Source: Riptortus pedestris
Lineage: Eukaryota; Arthropoda; Insecta; Hemiptera; Alydidae
Length of the DNA: 64,000 nucleotides
Direction of reading: 5' to 3'
Assembly: GCA_019009955.1 (NCBI GenBank)
Contig: CM032231.1
Coordinates: 109,339,501 to 109,403,500, forward strand
The translations under genes were made by a program, and so were the position numbers. Below are positions 44,867 to 57,238 of the stretch, in pieces. The first letter of the stretch is position 1. Each line of letters starts with the position of its first letter. A model generated the notes under the pieces. The model had not been told where the DNA came from. It searched no databases and worked only from the letters and a program-made list of their open reading frames with translations.

Positions 44867-45814
44867 CTAGCTCAGATACACGGCTTCGCCCGGGAATTGA
44901 TTTGAGGCTAAATGGTGGCAGTTTTTTTTTTTTGGCAAGGCTTTACTTTACACAATATTTTGACATTTACCCGTCCCAGTGTTTAGGTTTAATACCCGTC
45001 GTTTCCGTGGATTTGTTAATAATGAAATTAATTTTTTATGTAAGACTTCACTGTCGTTCATATTGTCATATTTCCCGTTTCCTGTGCATTATGCATAGAT
45101 TTGAATTATTAAGGACAAAATATTAACATACATTTGAATTAATTTTTCCAGGTGAGGTACCTGGTAGTTCATATTGAAACGAATTGTTGAGTAAATTTCT
45201 CTTAATAACAAAATAAACAACTTTAGTTATGTGCATATTTGCCGAAACCCCAATAGGAAACGAAATATCACTATTTTTAATTTCAGGCCTCCCTTATAAC
45301 TCCCACTTCTGCCCGTCCCTAGAAATGTTAGTATGGATTATTATAAAGAAGGCGTTAGTGCTAATACACATACCCAGTGTTTTATTTAGTTTGGTTGAGT
45401 CTTTTGTGCCAAATAAAATTGTTGACTCCCGCTATAATATTGAGTGTATAACGCCTTTATTTTTCGGTATACGACGATAGTGTATATAACAACATTTGTC
45501 ATGTGCATGTTTCCCGAAAACCTAATAAAAAACGAAATATAGCTATTTTTAATTTCAGCCTCCCTTATAACCCCCACTCCTGCTCGTCTCAGAGAATATT
45601 TTATTTACATAGCCTAAACTCTAAGTTGGGTTAGTAGTAATATACATACCAAGTTTCATAACATTCGGTTCAGCCGTTTTTGCGTGAAAAGGTAACAGAC
45701 AAACAAACAAACACACACCAAAGAAACAAAATGTAGTTATAGACATATGACATTCGAAACGAAAAGTTATCGTGAAATTTCGAGAAAAAAAATCAATACA
45801 CAGACAGAGATTAC

Positions 45815-45818
<4 letters not shown>
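44867..45818 (+). mobile_element. TAmod copy 7
   Basis: Head CTAGCTCAGATACACGGC, two module boundaries (about 45295 and 45567) and a tail ending CAGAGATTACAATTATATA. It is bounded by (TA)n on both sides. Confidence 0.88.
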
Positions 45819-45862
<44 letters not shown>

Positions 45863-45869
45863 ATATATA

Positions 45870-48001
45870 CTCGCTCAGATACCCGGCGTCGCCCGGGGAT
45901 TGATTTGAGGCTGAATGGTGATGGTATTTTTTTTGGCAAGGCTTTACTTTGCACAATATTTTGACATTTACCCGTCTCCCAGTGGAATTGTAAATACTAA
46001 AATTATCTGTTATTTAAGACTTCAATCTCCTCAATAGTTTTATATTCCCCGTGCATGTAGTTTTGTTTATAACATAATGAACAGTATAATTCATAATGGT
46101 AGAAAGTCTTCTGTCTTCCAAACCATGTCTGAATAAAAGTTCCTTTCCCTTGATGCGGTACAAAACTTAATGGTGACAGCGGTTTTAGGTACGTCATAAC
46201 CGCTATTAAAAATACTCTTTTGTAAACTGTATATTAATATTGGTGTTCAGTATAGTATATCAGACATTAACGGGGCAGAGTTCATAAATACCAGAAATAA
46301 CTGGGTGCATCTCCCCAGCGTTCATCCTTTTAAATTATTTACTTCTGATAATTAAATAAATTCACATTCCGGAGAATAACACTACATTGCTATAAGCATC
46401 AATTAACATGTAAACATAGAAGAAGACGCAATATGAGGTCGAGCTGGGGAATCGGGCGGCAGAACTGAATAGGACAAAGGAAGTAGCTCCGACGAACACC
46501 TTCCCTATGCCCAGTGCTCTGCCAAACACATTTAGAATATCAATCCTGTAATACATGAAATAATATGAACAAATCAGATTACATTTCCTGTCACAATCCT
46601 GAAAACTGTTTGTTCAAATATTTTTCACGTTCTAATTAAATAAAGTATTAAATGCACATAGGGAAAACCAGCGTTACAACTTCACAAACCTAAAGTTTTG
46701 GGATAAGAGAAAGGGGGGGGGGGGGGGGGGAGGTCAGTATACTTCTAACTGTGTTGCAAATCTGTTGTTAGCGCTTTAAAAAATAATACATAGATTTGCA
46801 TTAATTAATGATAAAAATTTTAAACGACTGGATTTGAATTAATTTATCCAGGTGAGGTACCTGGTAGTTCATATTGGAATAAAACTGTTGAGCATAATAT
46901 CAAATTTCTAATGCAGGCATTACATTCTATCAACCTTTTCATAACTTTTCTTTTTCAAAAAAAAAATATATAAAAAAAAAAGTTACTCTAAATAAAAAAG
47001 TAAACAGCTTTTTGTCATGTGCACGGTTGCCGAAAAACAAATAGAATATACGAACTATCTGCGAATTTCTACGTGTCAGATACTTTCAGCAGACCTCGCC
47101 TTATAAACCCCAAACCCCCCGCTCCCACCCCTAAAACTAATATAAAACCCCAAACCCCCCGCTCTCCGTTTGAAATTAAAACTTTTTAATATAGCTAATT
47201 ATTATGGAAGAATGTACTGCTACTTTAACATAAGAAAACGATACCGAGTTTTGGGTTAAGTTCGGTTCAACCGGTTAGTTGCCCAATAAAATAGTTGGCC
47301 ACCGTTTTAGTTTTCAGTGTATATCTTGTTTATGCTTTTTTATAAAACAAAAGTGAATATAACAAAATTTACTCTAAATAATAAAATAAACAACTTTTGT
47401 TATGTTCATATGTGCTGAAAAACGAATAGGAAACGAAATATCGCTATTTTTAATTTCTGGCTTCCCTTATAACCCCCACTCCTGTCCATCCCTAGAAATG
47501 TTAGTATGGCTTACTATAAGGAAATCGTTAGTATTAATTCACATCGCCAGTTTGGTTTAGTTCGGTTGAGTCTTTTGTGCCAAATAAAATTGTGGACTCC
47601 CGCTATAGTTTTAGCGTATAACTCATTTATACTTAGGTATACGACAAAAGTGTATATAACATAAGTTACTCCAAATGACAAAATAAACAACATTTGTCAT
47701 GTGCATGTTTGCCGAAAACCCAATAGAAAACGAAATATAGCTATTTTTAATTTCAGACCTCCCTTATAACTCCCACCTGCTCGTCTCAGAGAATATTAAC
47801 ATAGCCTAAAGTCTAAGTTGGGTGAGTAGTAATATACATACCAAGTTTCATAAAATTCGGTTCAGCCGTTTATGCGTGAAAAGGTAACAAACAAACACAC
47901 ACCAAAGAAACAAAATGTAGTTATAGACATATGACATTCGAAACGAAATGTTATCGTGAAATTTCGAGAAAAAAAATCAATGTACAGACAGAGATTGCAA
48001 T

Positions 48002-48004
<3 letters not shown>
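45870..48004 (+). mobile_element. TAmod copy 8, longest (about 2.1 kb)
   Basis: Head CTCGCTCAGATACCCGGC. The extended 5' part has sequence only partly shared with copy 1. A private segment of roughly 46410-46560 has no counterpart in the other copies. A (G)18 run lies at 46713-46730, and modules begin near 47100, 47461 and 47757. The tail ends GATTGCAATCTTATATA. This may be closest to the parental form, but no reverse transcriptase is visible. Confidence 0.83.
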
Positions 48005-48041
<37 letters not shown>

Positions 48042-48799
48042 TATATTTTTGTCTGTTAACGCTCTAACGTATTTGATCGTTATATGTAAAAAGAAAGATC
48101 TAGTTCGTTAATGACTGAAATCGGACCAATGGGAGGGGGGTCATTCGAAACATCTCTGTTACTATACATCGGATATAAAATAAAATATAAAATTATATAG
48201 AAATATACTTTTTGAAGATTGAATGATCTATAAATTGTTGTTTTATTTATATGTATATATATATATTTTCCGTATAATGACTATTAACCGAGATATACGG
48301 ATTTTATAGTTTTACGCTTTCAGTAAACCCCCACTCCTACTAGTGTCATATTAATTATAAGCTGGTACATCGTGAACCATTTCATTTCAAGGTTAAATAC
48401 CAAATATTGTTTTCAACAAACATTTATTATGCGAGATAAATGCAAGTAAGTTCGGTTGACCCCCCCCCCCTTTCTTTAGTTCGGACAAAAATCTCAGTGA
48501 GATAAAAATTAGTCTGGTCAATTAAAAATTACTCCACTAGCTATAATAAATAGTTTTCAATAAAATTAATATATTATATTAAGATATATTTCATTAATTG
48601 TTCTTCTTTTCGGCCGAGAATAATTCTATCTATTCAGCGCTGCGATGTTCTTATTGCCGTTTATATTTATTCACTCAACACTAACGGTGGTGTTACCAGT
48701 ATGTAGATTTATCTCTTGTAAACCTTCGCGTGGGAAATCTGCTTAGTTAACGCAGCCCCTGCTGGACGGACATTTTACTTAATTTTACGGACTAAATCC

Positions 48800-49758
48800 C
48801 TTTTGTTATATACACTTTTATCTTATACCGAATTATAAACGATATCAAACCTATAGCGGAAGTGAACAATTTTATTTGGGACAAAAGCAGTAACGCTTTC
48901 ATTATAACAAGCCATACCAACATTTCTAGGGACGGGCAGGAGTGGGGGTTGTAAGGGAGGCCTGAATTTAAAAATAGCGGTATTTTGTTATCTATTCGTT
49001 TTTCGGCAAATATGAACATAACAAAAGTTGTTTATTTTTTTATTTAGAGTAACTTTTGTTATATACACTTTTTTCTTATACCGAATTATAAACGAGATAT
49101 ACACTATAAACTAAAGCGGGAGTCAACTATTTCATTGGGCGCTAACGATTAAACCTAACTTAAAAATACGGTATGTCAATTAGCATTAATTCTTCCATGA
49201 TTATAAGCTATATTAAAATTTATAGGTTAGAACGGGAGTGGGGTTATTAGGGAGGCCTGAAATAAAAATTTGCGATATTTCATTGTTTATTTCTTTTTCG
49301 ACATACATGCAAATAACAAAAGGTTTTTACTTTGTTATTTAGATTAACTTTTGTTTCATACATTTCTCCAGGAACAATGTGTGGAGCAAGTAATTTGCGT
49401 AGAAATATTGATATCCTCAACAATTCATTCCAATTTGAACTATGAGGTACCTCACCTGGAAAAATTAATTCAAATCTATGTTAATATTTTGTCCTTAATA
49501 ACTGAAATCTATGCATAATGCACAGGAGACGGGAAATATGACAATATAACAAAATATGAAATATGACAATTTGGAGGGCAGTGAAAACTTACATAAAAAA
49601 TTAATTTTAGTATTAACAAATGCCAACAACGGGTATTAACCCTAAACACTGGGACAGGTAAATGTCAAAATACTGTGCAAAGTAAAGTCATGCCAAAAAA
49701 AATACCATCACCATTCAGCCTCAAATCAATTCCCGGGCGAAGCCGGGTATCTGAGCTA

Positions 49759-49759
<1 letters not shown>
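48800..49759 (-). mobile_element. TAmod copy 9, tail missing
   Basis: Begins inside a module (CCTTTTGTTATATACACTTT) 24 bp after an Hlt terminus and runs to the head (TCCCGGGCGAAGCCGGGTAT, CTGAGCTAGT). It then enters (TA)n. Confidence 0.85.
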
Positions 49760-49805
<46 letters not shown>

Positions 49806-49811
<6 letters not shown>

Positions 49812-49933
49812 TGAACGGACCTCATTTTCGTCATCTCCTAGGTAGGATCGATGGACATTTGATGAAATTTTCGAAAATCGCGCCACGAGTACGACCTGAT
49901 TAGGTGATTTCCCTTAAGGGAGTTCTGCTGAAA
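49806..49933 (-). mobile_element. Hlt 5' half joined to TAmod at (TA)n
   Basis: TTGAACGGACCTCATTTTCG through GGTAGGATCGATGGACATTT to CCCTTAAGGGAGTTCTGCT. Its partner half is not found on the far side of the TAmod, so a deletion or rearrangement followed insertion. Confidence 0.82.
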
Positions 49934-51346
49934 CAGCCACTACTAACATACCATCGGACGAAAGGAAAACTGATGATTACTAAGCTGGTGCGCACAGTAC
50001 AGCATTCGACAGGATTGTAGATGTCACACTACTTTAGAAAGTACTTGCCAATGGTAGTGAACGATCAGCCAGTCGGAGTCACTGCAGGATTCACAATAGT
50101 AATATTTATATCAGTGGGACCAAATACATATGTGTAAAATATATAAAGCTTATAAAAGTCCTATGTTATAGTTAATGCACTGGTCAGAAACTAAAGGAGC
50201 ATTGGTTATTTTAGTTTCTGTCCATCCTGAAACGGAGCTTGATAGTTAGTGTCACCCACAACCGGGTAACAAGATTGCCAAGCTCAGTGGAGAAGGGCGT
50301 GGGTTTATAAATTAAACTTCAATAGGCAGAAAATTAAAATAATAAGGGCGCCACGTTGTTTGTTTTCTCAGGTAACAACGAAAACCAATATTCTACAAAC
50401 AAATCAGTTTATTTACAATAATAACTCAACTATAATTATCTCTTGAACAATAAAAGGAAAATACTAAATACATAAATGATTAAACAATACTTCCCATAGG
50501 GACTTTTAAATACAAACTAATAGGCCTTTTCTTTCGAATAGTGTATACACAATAACTGCACTTAGGTACCTCTCGTAAGGTGAAATAACTGCTATTCTTC
50601 TGGCTGTATAACATTCCGATCCACCAAAGCGTTTATCCGGAGCCAAAAATCCTCACTGGAGCTCGAGGTGGACGCTGCTGTCTGCCGCTCGCTTGTCTCC
50701 CGGTGATCGCTTCTTGCCTTCGGCTCTCGCGTAGCCTGCCCGCGCACCAATCTCCCGCCTGCCTTCTTTCGCAATCTCCCGTCTTCGGCGACGCTAAAAA
50801 TGGGCCGTAACACCAGCTATCATTTAATTCTCGAGTCACTTGATGCGCGAAGCATTAACGCCCTTCTGTAGTGACAACAGACAAGGAGATAATGAAGCGT
50901 GGCAGAAAGATAGGTCCTGTGCCACCCTGCAGGCGGCAACGGAAGTAGGATAAGCTTGGCAACCGCAAATCTAATCAAGTGTTAAGAAAATTCATTCCAA
51001 AAGTCGAACTGTGGGTTGATATCTCTGAACAAAAGTCTGGCCCCTATGTTGCCAATTGGGCTTTCTAATCTCTTTCACCAATACTGACGTTAAAAAAATA
51101 ACTTCGGATGACTTACAAAGCTAACATACTCCAAGAATAGAAACAGGACAGGTTATTGACAGATAACGAACTTGGACAAATTAAAACTACAGTTAAGGCA
51201 TGGAATGGTAAACATTAAGCATATACATGCAGAAACGAAGTAGTCCCTCTGAGACTACGTATAGGTCATTCTCTCCTAACCCATGGTTATCTATTTGAAT
51301 AGAAAAGAATGCCTAACTGCAATGTGTGTAATGCTCCGCTTACAAT
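49934..51346. other. Unassigned region with a GC-rich patch
   Basis: 50590-50870 is far more GC-rich than anything else here and is flanked by AT-rich DNA (50390-50590). The minus-strand octamer TGGCGCCC at 50346-50353 equals the start of a lysine-tRNA primer-binding site. Together they suggest an LTR in minus orientation (about 50354 upward), but I could not define its other end or a target duplication. The short minus frames at 50592-50839 are not convincing proteins. Confidence 0.35.
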
Positions 51347-51931
51347 AAAAGTCCGTCACGCAGGGGCTGCGTAAACTAAGCAGATTTCCCACGTGAAGTT
51401 TTACAATAGAGAAATCTGCCTAATAACAAGTGTAGTAGTAAGAAACCTCTAAACCTAAAAAAAGTGTAGTAGTAAGAAACCTCTAAACCTAAAACATTAT
51501 TAATTAATAACCCAGTAGTTTCTAGCCCTAAAAAACAGTTAACCTAACCTCTGAACCTATTCACGAGGGACGATAGTTATGGAAACGGCCGCCAGAGCTC
51601 TCGGCGGAAAGTCCGAACATAGCCTACTGGTATGGCTACACGCAGAATACAAATGCAAATATCTCGGTTAGTATTAAAGATACAAAATAAATGTATAGAA
51701 CAATATTTATAGTAAATCTAATTTGCAGTAAGATTTATTCTATTCAGTTTTTCGATCCGACGCATAATTAAGGAGATATTTTGAATTTTCAAAAATCCCT
51801 CCTCTAAACCCCCCCTCCCACTGGTCCGATTTCAGCCGTTAACGAACTTGATCTTCCTTTTTATATAAAACGATTAAATATCGAGTTTCGTAATGATCAA
51901 ACAAAAATTGCGACCGCTATAGCGTTAACAG

Positions 51932-51975
<44 letters not shown>

Positions 51976-54315
51976 ATATATATATAAAATTGTAACCTCT
52001 GTCTGTACATTGATTTTTTTCGCGAAATTTCACGATAACTTTTCGTTTCACATGTCATAGACACCATAACTGCATTTTGTTTCTTTGGTGTCTGTTTGTT
52101 TGTTTGTGTGTTTGTTTGTTTGTTTATTTGTTTGTTTGTTTGTTACCTTTTCACGCATAAACGGCTGAACCGAATTTTTCTATGAAAATGGTATGTATAT
52201 TACTCCTAACCCAACTTAGAAAACTTTTTTAGGCTATATTAAAATTCTCTGAGACGAACAGGAGTGGGGGTTATAAGGGGAAGCAAGAAATTAAAAATAG
52301 CGATATTTCGTTTCCTATTAGTTTTTTCGGCAAATATGGAACATAACAAAAGTTGTTTTTATTTTGTTATTTTGAGTAACTTTTGTTATTCATACACTTT
52401 TTTTTCGTATACCGAATTATAAACGAGAATATACGCTAAACCCTATACGGCGGAAGTTTAACAATTTTATTTGGGACAAAAGATCCAACCGAAAATAAAT
52501 AAAACTCGGCATATGTAATAGCACTAACGCTTTCATTGTAACAGCCCATACCATCATTTCTAGGGACGGAAAGAGTTAGGGGGTTATGAGGAAGGGAGTG
52601 CCATAAATTAAAAATAGCGATATTTCGTTTCCTATTGGTGTTTCGGCAAATATGCACATAAATAAAGTTGTTTATTTTGTTATTTAGAGGAAACTTTTGT
52701 TATAATACACTTATCGTCGGATATACCGTATTTTAAAGGCGTTTTACGCTAAAAATTATTGCGGCGGTGTCAAGAATATTATTTGGCACAATAGAGTCCA
52801 CCGAACTAAATAAAACTCGGTTTGTGTATTATCTCTGACACCTTAATTATCATAAGCCATACCAATATTTGTAGGGACGGGCAGGACGTGGGGGTTATAA
52901 GGGAGGCCCTGAAATTTAAAAATAGCGATATTTCTATTTCTACTGGTTTTTCTGCAAATATGCACATGACAAAGGTTATGTTTATTTTGTTATTTAAAAA
53001 TAACCTTTGTTTTTTTCATTTGCTGTATAACATAAACGAGATATGCGTTAAAAACTAAACCGGAAGCCAACAACTTTGTTGAGCACAAACGATTGAACCG
53101 GAATTTAACAAAAACTTGGTATGCGAATTTGCATTAATTCTTCCATGATTATAAGCTACATTAATATGTCTTAGTGTTCAAAACGGGAGTGGGGGTTATA
53201 AGACAGGCCTGAGATAAAAAATTCGGCAATTTTTTCTCCATTTTCTATTTTTTTTTCGGCTAACGTGGCACATAGCAAATGTTGTTTACTTTCGTTATTT
53301 AAAGTAAACTTTTGTTGTATTCACATTTGCCGTAAATGAAGTTTAACACGGCCATATACGCTAATCCATTAGCGGGAGTCAATAATTTTATTTGTGCTTA
53401 TTTAAGTGTTTATTAATAAATGCACTATTATAAACAAAAGGATGTTAATGTTTTAGTCTTATATGATAGTTGCAAGTATGATTCGGATTAGCGAGCTTAT
53501 TATAATCCTCCATCGCCTCCTCATTTATTATTTATTTATTTTCCCTATAACTTTGTTATTTATTTCTAATAGAATATTAAACTATACGAGCATTTCTGGT
53601 TTTTAAAAATTTTTTTTAATATATACTACTCGATATGAATGTTTAAAGTATTACTAGGTTGCAGGGGGGCTCTCTTCCCCTCAATATTTTTATTTCTAGC
53701 TTTTTGAACCATAAATGAAATTATGTTTAGGGATCTATTATTTAGGTTCCATCAGGGAGATAAATTATTAAAATAAAAAAAATATTCTTGAAGCAATATT
53801 CTAAGGAAAAACAACGATGTAAACGCTCCTGCGAGAGCGGAAATGGACGGGAGGTAATTGAGTTTTAGTTATTTCCCCCCCTATGGAACGACGGGAAAGT
53901 GATTTTCCACTGAGGCTTACTAATACGAAAATAATCTTATGTATAAAACTATGCTAAAACTATATTTGCTTGGTTTGATTTTTGGCAGGGAAATATGTTC
54001 ATTATAGAAGATATTTAATTGTGATAAATTGCTTACCCATGATATTTGGTTTGGGGGGGAAATTATTCAAAAAACAGTGAGTCAAAAAGTATGGAGGGAT
54101 AAATTAGGAACCCATTTTTTCTTTTATTCTTCCAAAATAAAATTTCTATTTCTATTAACTCTGAAAGTTCGATTTAGGGATTGGATGTTTAGAAAAAAAA
54201 CAATTACCATCGTGGAGAGAAGGTGCAATTGTACACATTGAAGTCTTGCTATAAAAATACAATCATTAGTCAGTCAGCAATGATTTCCCGGGCATTCGCC
54301 GGGTACCTTAGCTAG

Positions 54316-54347
<32 letters not shown>

Positions 54348-54500
54348 ATATTATTATATATAGATATAATATGTATATATATAATTTTGAAGGGACCTCA
54401 TTTTCGTCATCTCCTGGGTAGGATCGATGGACATTTGAAGAAACTCGCATCATGAGTACGACCTCAATAGCTGATTTCCCTTAGGGGAAATCTGCTAAAA
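51347..54500 (-). mobile_element. Hlt copy, type B, split at (TA)n by TAmod
   Basis: Right-hand (3') half 51347-51937: GTCCGTCACGCAGGGGCTGC, type B interior with an internal repeat of CTCTAAACCTAAAA, C run, GCGACCGCTATAGCG. Left-hand (5') half 54382-54500: AATTTTGAAGGGACCTCATT to TTAGGGGAAATCTGCTAAAA. The halves are separated by TA repeat and TAmod copy 10. Confidence 0.9.
51985..54315 (-). mobile_element. TAmod copy 10, indel-rich
   Basis: From the tail (AAAATTGTAACCTCTGTCTG) through at least four modules to a damaged head (CCCGGGCATTCGCCGGGTAC). It carries many one- and two-base insertions relative to sister copies. About 53390-54240 is an unshared AT-rich segment with a T-rich stretch and a 70-residue frame of no known family. 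Confidence 0.82.
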
Positions 54501-54882
54501 CACATACTAACAGACTACAAATGACGTGACCATCTAAAGATGACATGACTTAAACGATGACTTAATGAAAGCCCACACATTCCCATAATACTCCAACATT
54601 AAAGAGGCATTAACATATGTTCACAAATATAAAATTATTACATTTTAAAACAGATAATTCTTTTTTAAAATAAATGTTTTAACTCCAGCTAAAATGTCTG
54701 ACTATATAGATGTGTGTGTTTGTGTGTGTGTGTGTGCGCGCGCGCGTGTATGTATGTGTGTGTGTACAGAGAAAGTGTGAACATATGATTGTGAATGTTC
54801 AAGATATTAGAAAATTTAATCTAAGCATTTTACTTATGTATATACCATTTTTATTTATTTGTTTTCAGTTTTAATTTTTAAC

Positions 54883-54887
<5 letters not shown>
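54501..54887. repeat. Spacer with (TG)n/(CG)n microsatellite
   Basis: (TG)n with a short CGCGCGCG core lies at about 54712-54766. The rest is AT-rich with no family match. Confidence 0.6.

Positions 54888-54953
<66 letters not shown>
54888..54953. repeat. (TA)n microsatellite bordering TAmod
   Basis: About 32 TA units directly precede the TAmod head. No Hlt block lies on its left, so this TAmod sits in a TA tract that does not belong to a visible Hlt. Confidence 0.9.
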
Positions 54954-55945
54954 TAGCTCAGATACCCGGCTTCGCCCGGGAATTCATTTGAGTCTGAATG
55001 GTGATAGTATTTTTTAGCAGGCTTTACATTGGACAATATTTTGACATTTACCCGTCCCAGTGTTAGGATTGATACCCGTCGTTGCCGGTGATTTGCTAAT
55101 AATAGAATTATTTGTTCGATAATTCTTCACAGTCTTCGATATTTTTATATTTCCCGTTTCTTATACATGTAAATATGGTGAATTTTTATTTCAGGCCTCC
55201 CTTATAACTCCCCTCCCGCTCGAACCTAAACATTTTAATATAACTTATAATCATGGAAGAATTAATGCTAATTGCCATACCGAGTTTTGTTAAGTTCGGT
55301 TCAGCCGTTAGTGCCCGCTGAAGTTTTAACGTATAACTCATTTATACTTAGGTATACGACAAAAGTGTATATAACAAAAGTTACTCCAAATAACAAAATA
55401 AACAACTTTTGTTATGTTTATATTTGCGGAAAAACCAATAGGAAACGAAATATCGCTATTTTTAATTTCAGGCTTCCCTTATAACCCCCACTCCTGTCCG
55501 TCCATAGAAATGTTGGTATGGCTTATTATAATGAAGGCCTCACTGCTAATACACATACCGAGTTTTATTTAGTTCGGTTGAGTCTTTTTTGGCAAATAAA
55601 ATTGTTGACTCCCCTAAATTTTTACATACCTTTTTAGTTTCAGGCCTACTCTTATAACCCCCACTCCTGTTCGTCTCAAAGAATTTTAATATAGCCTAAA
55701 GTCTAAGTTGGGTTAGTCGTAATATACATACCAAGTTTCATAAAATTCGGTTCAGCCGTTTATGCGTGAAAAGGTAACAAACAAACAAACAAACAAACAA
55801 ACAAACAAACAAACAAACATACACGAAAGAAACAAAATGCAGATATGGTGTCTATGACATGTGAAACGAAAAGTTATCGTGAAATTTCGCGAAAAAAATC
55901 AATGTACAGACAGAGGTTACAATTTTATATATATATAGATATAAA
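54954..55945 (+). mobile_element. TAmod copy 11
   Basis: Head CTAGCTCAGATACCCGGC, three module boundaries (about 55199, 55477, 55649), an expanded AACA run (55789-55818) and the terminal AATTTTATATATATATAG. Close to copy 2 in its 5' part. Confidence 0.88.
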
Positions 55946-57238
55946 TGTTTTTGGAATTTATTTGTCATTATAGTTTTGAATTTATTGTTTCGTTTTTGTT
56001 CTTGTATCTTTTTTTTTTTTATTCGTTCTTTTTTTGTCTCTTTTGTTGCGTTTTGTGTTATTATTTTGTTCTGTTTTAATAGTGTTGTTAAATATTGTCT
56101 GCTACTGTTTTTCATATTTTTATTTATATCTGTTCTTTTTTGATAAGTAATATCGCCTCGCTGCGAAAGCTACTCAATAATTAAATAAATAACCCTTTTC
56201 TCTACCTTGGTGAATAACCTATATTATCAAGATTTGAAAAATAAGTAGCACATAAAATAAATAAAATTTCTTACATCTTACATCAATACATACCAAATAT
56301 AACTCACAACAACTACAACATAATTAAGAGTCACTATCACAAATGCACACAATTTTTAACAGAACATGGACAGACAGGCCATTATTTAACAAGATTTAAA
56401 AAGTAAGACAATGACAAATGTACTTGTGACAAACAGACAACACAAAAGTGTTTACTTATACTCCATGAATGTTCAACATTTAATCAAAATAGATCAAATT
56501 TCATAATGAACATAATTTTAAAAATAGGTTTTTGGCCAAAACCACCTCATATATTATTTAATTAATATAATAAAGGACTCATAAAGTTTATCAAAAATAT
56601 AGATATGAATGTAGTAAAAATACAGTAGAATATAAAGTGGATTATGAGGAAAGCGTATAATTATTCAATATATTTAACTTACATAGACTAGCAAATTAAA
56701 CATCAGTTAAGTTTAACTTTAATTAAATTTTTTTCATTCATTTTATTTATTTATTTTATTTGTAATTATCTTAATTATTTCAATATTTTATTTTATTTTT
56801 TTATTTTTTGTATCATACATGTAATGTGCCATGTGGCAATGTAATGTGTATTCAAATAAATAAGTCTTCATAGGGTTACTATGAGGAGAAAAAAAAACTG
56901 CACATAGTAGTATAAGAGCTTTTAACTGAGTTTTCAAATGCTACATTTTCATTCTAAATCATCTACGACTCAAGTATAACTCAGCAACTCATTGGACTTC
57001 ATCGATGAACTCATATGCTCAAATATAATATATTCCTAAGATTTTGCTTAAACGGCAGTGGATTCGTCGCTGCCTCTGAAGACGTTCCTTTAAATTGGAC
57101 GAAAGCAGAATGCAATACATTTTTTTTTTAGAAAGACCTCAGCATTTCTTTTCATCTTCATGGAAATAAATTCAACCACCATAGCCTTAAATAAATCGAA
57201 AGGTAGAGAAAAATAAGACAGAACGTTATCAGATGTTA
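55946..57238. other. Very AT-rich unassigned stretch
   Basis: 1.3 kb with T-rich runs (about 55990-56035 and 56720-56800). A possible LINE-like 3' end, ATGTAATGTGTATTCAAATA at 56838-56857 followed by AATAAG, is too little to assign. The short frames look accidental. Confidence 0.35.

Larger units (their letters stand above)
44655..48776 (+). mobile_element. Hlt copy, type A, split at (TA)n by two TAmod copies
   Basis: Left half 44655-44782: AGCAGATTTCCCTTAAGAG to CCGTTCAAAATTATATA. Right half from about 48040: GTCTGTTAACGCTCTAACG through G and C runs and the type A interior to CAGCCCCTGCTGGACGGAC. Everything between (44783-48039) is TA repeat plus two head-to-tail TAmod copies. Confidence 0.88.
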
